Assembly (NCBI GenBank): GCA_007120575.1
Contig: SKNJ01000253.1
Span: 1 to 7,661, forward strand
Source of the DNA: Thioalkalivibrio sp.
Lineage (GTDB): Bacteria > Pseudomonadota > Gammaproteobacteria > Ectothiorhodospirales > Ectothiorhodospiraceae
DNA: 7,661 bases
Reading direction: 5' to 3'
Position 1 is the first letter of the stretch; each line of letters begins with the position of its first letter. This document shows, piece by piece, positions 6,344-7,661 of the stretch. The translations under genes and the position numbers were made by a program. A model generated the notes under the pieces. That model searched no databases and was not told the origin of the DNA. It was given only the letters and a program-made list of their open reading frames with translations.

Positions 6344-7584
6344 CGCATGCCCCTTTCCAATTCGTCAAAGCCGCCGACGGCAACGCCGTCCAGAAGGTCA
6401 GTGAGCCACAGCCGTTCGAAGGCTGCAGGCCCGGGCGGCGGCACCAGGATCCGGCGCAGCGCGTCGCCCGCGTGGCGGCGTATCCGCATCGCCACGTGCA
6501 GATCGAGCGCACCGCAGAAGGCATGGCTGCCCTCGGGCAGCCGCAGACGGCTCGCCCAGTGCCGGTGGTATAGGGACCACAGGATCTCGCGCAGCAGCAG
6601 ATCGATGGTCTCGCCCACGCGCTGCGGGTTCCAGCGGATCACCGGCGCCTGACCGATCTCCCCGAGGAACCGGGTGCGTTCACCTTCCAGTTGATCCACG
6701 ACCAGCAGAGGCTTGTGGTACCAGCGGCATCCGTCCTCGCCGTCGAGTCGCACCGGTGAACGTGCCCCGCGCAGCTCGCGCTGGCACCAGGGCCTGCCGG
6801 CGTAGGCATCGGTATAGACGGCAATCATCGCCGAAGTCGAGGTCCCGCCCGCGCTGGCGGCGTCATCGAGCCGTTGCGTGTAGCCGTGGCCGAAGGGCAG
6901 ATCGCTCTCGTCGAAGAACACCTGGAGCTGGCCGTGATGCAGCAGGCCGTCGCGCAGCCGCGCGGCGATCTCTACACCATCCGCCTTGGCGTGGCTCAGA
7001 AACACGCGGACCGGGAGCCCGGCCTCGTCCGCCGTCACCGGGAGCAGGCCGGTTCGGGGCGCCCCCGGAGCATGGGCCTGCAGGACACGGCAGCAGGCCT
7101 GGGTCAGGAGGCTCAGCAAACGTTGCCTGCGCTGCGGTGAAACAGCCACGCGCCAGCCGCTTCTCGCGTCGCCGGGACGGTCCAGGCGGATGAAGTTGAG
7201 CCCTGCCAGCCGGTCCGGGAGTTGATAGGCAGCCGGGTGCAGCACCACCGGGTAGATGGGATACGGCGGTTGTTTCGGGTTCGCCGGGTACAACTCCTGC
7301 AGATACCGGCGCCAGGCGCCGTCCGTCACCATGTGCTCGTCCACCAGCGGCACGACGATCGTGATATCGGAGGCGTGTGGATCGATCGGAAGCGGTCCGT
7401 TCCCGCGACCGGGCAAGGGCTGGCTGCGGTAGTGCACCGGGATCCCGTATCCAGCCTCACCCAGGTCATCGGGGCTGCCGCGAAACCAGCGGTACACCGC
7501 CTGCGCCAGTTCTTGGCCTTCGCGGCATTCCTCGTGCCACAGCACGTAGATTCGAACCGGGTCGATCGGGTTCCTGGCTGCCAT
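6340..7584 (-). CDS. TIR-domain protein with degenerate TIR-like N-terminal half
   Basis: A 414-residue soluble protein. The C-terminal TIR spans about 190-335: PVRVFLSHAKADG (first strand), LQVFFDESDLPFGHGY (BB-loop region), TSAMIAVYTDAYAGRPWCQREL, with Glu270 in WCQRE as the probable catalytic residue of an NAD+ hydrolase or cyclase. The N-terminal half (about 9-130) has a similar strand order: VRIYVLWHEEC, a helix, GIPVHYRS, ASDITIVVPLVDEHMV and GAWRRYLQEL. It looks like a second, diverged TIR-like domain without a clear W..(x)E site, so it may serve assembly or recognition. Residues 340-414 are helical and unrecognised. The ATG at 7584 is first in a two-gene operon with the SLOG gene. I see only a poor Shine-Dalgarno match before it, and no convincing promoter in the remaining 77 bases to the window edge. 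Inferred role: makes a cyclic or linear ADP-ribose signal read by the SLOG partner. Confidence 0.88.
   Translation of the reverse strand: MAARNPIDPVRIYVLWHEECREGQELAQAVYRWFRGSPDDLGEAGYGIPVHYRSQPLPGRGNGPLPIDPHASDITIVVPLVDEHMVTDGAWRRYLQELYPANPKQPPYPIYPVVLHPAAYQLPDRLAGLNFIRLDRPGDARSGWRVAVSPQRRQRLLSLLTQACCRVLQAHAPGAPRTGLLPVTADEAGLPVRVFLSHAKADGVEIAARLRDGLLHHGQLQVFFDESDLPFGHGYTQRLDDAASAGGTSTSAMIAVYTDAYAGRPWCQRELRGARSPVRLDGEDGCRWYHKPLLVVDQLEGERTRFLGEIGQAPVIRWNPQRVGETIDLLLREILWSLYHRHWASRLRLPEGSHAFCGALDLHVAMRIRRHAGDALRRILVPPPGPAAFERLWLTDLLDGVAVGGFDELERGMR
6350..6358 (-). promoter_or_regulatory. Ribosome binding site of the SLOG gene
   Basis: Read on the minus strand this is GGAAAGGGG, six bases before the ATG at 6343 and inside the last codons of the TIR gene. 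Together with the ATGA overlap it indicates translational coupling of the TIR and SLOG proteins. Confidence 0.7.
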
Positions 7585-7661
7585 TCGGTTGTCCAGAAGC
7601 GTAGCGATAGGCAGACTCTAACCTAACCTGTGGCAGCCGCGAGAACGAGAGCGCATGGAGA

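Noticed and set aside
5438..6652. Plus-strand open frame of 404 codons opposite the SLOG and TIR genes
   Set aside because: Shadow of two well-supported minus-strand genes; no motif or ribosome binding site of its own.
7615..7629. Short tandem CTAAC repeat upstream of the TIR gene
   Set aside because: Only two full copies; too short to call an operator or a repeat element.
7655..7661. ATG near the right edge, possible start of a divergent plus-strand gene
   Set aside because: Only two codons are visible and the upstream GAGA is too weak to support a start.

Overview
The window looks like part of an accessory, defence-type island on the chromosome of a GC-rich bacterium, most likely a proteobacterium. 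This guess rests on high GC, GC-ending codons, compact operons with AAGGGG-type ribosome binding sites and the gene families present. I cannot name the species. There is no tRNA, rRNA, transposase, integrase, reverse transcriptase or CRISPR array.

The plus-strand block (1-5185) has three genes. First is the C-terminal 362 residues of a large patatin-like phospholipase, including its catalytic-Asp DGG motif. Twelve bases later comes a DUF4062 protein (1104-2228) whose second half I do not recognise. After a 107-base gap lies a 949-residue TIR-NACHT-FGE/SUMF1-like protein (2336-5185) with the architecture of a bacterial NLR. The block closes with a GC-rich hairpin plus T-tract at 5228-5261.

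The minus-strand block (7584 down to 5375) converges on the first. A 414-residue protein with a canonical C-terminal TIR domain and a probable degenerate TIR-like N-terminal half overlaps by ATGA a 322-residue SLOG-family protein, a likely nucleotide or ADP-ribose-derivative sensor.

The families point to NAD-centred antiphage or self-killing immunity. TIR domains can cleave or cyclise NAD+, SLOG domains can bind the resulting signals, NACHT ATPases oligomerise on sensing, and patatins hydrolyse membrane lipids. The TIR/SLOG pair recalls Thoeris logic but has no SIR2, transmembrane or other recognisable effector on the SLOG protein. The plus-strand operon recalls the NTPase-dependent conflict systems in which NACHT proteins carry TIR at one end and an FGE/C-type-lectin-like sensor at the other. 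Whether the two operons form one system or are two neighbouring systems cannot be decided from sequence alone.
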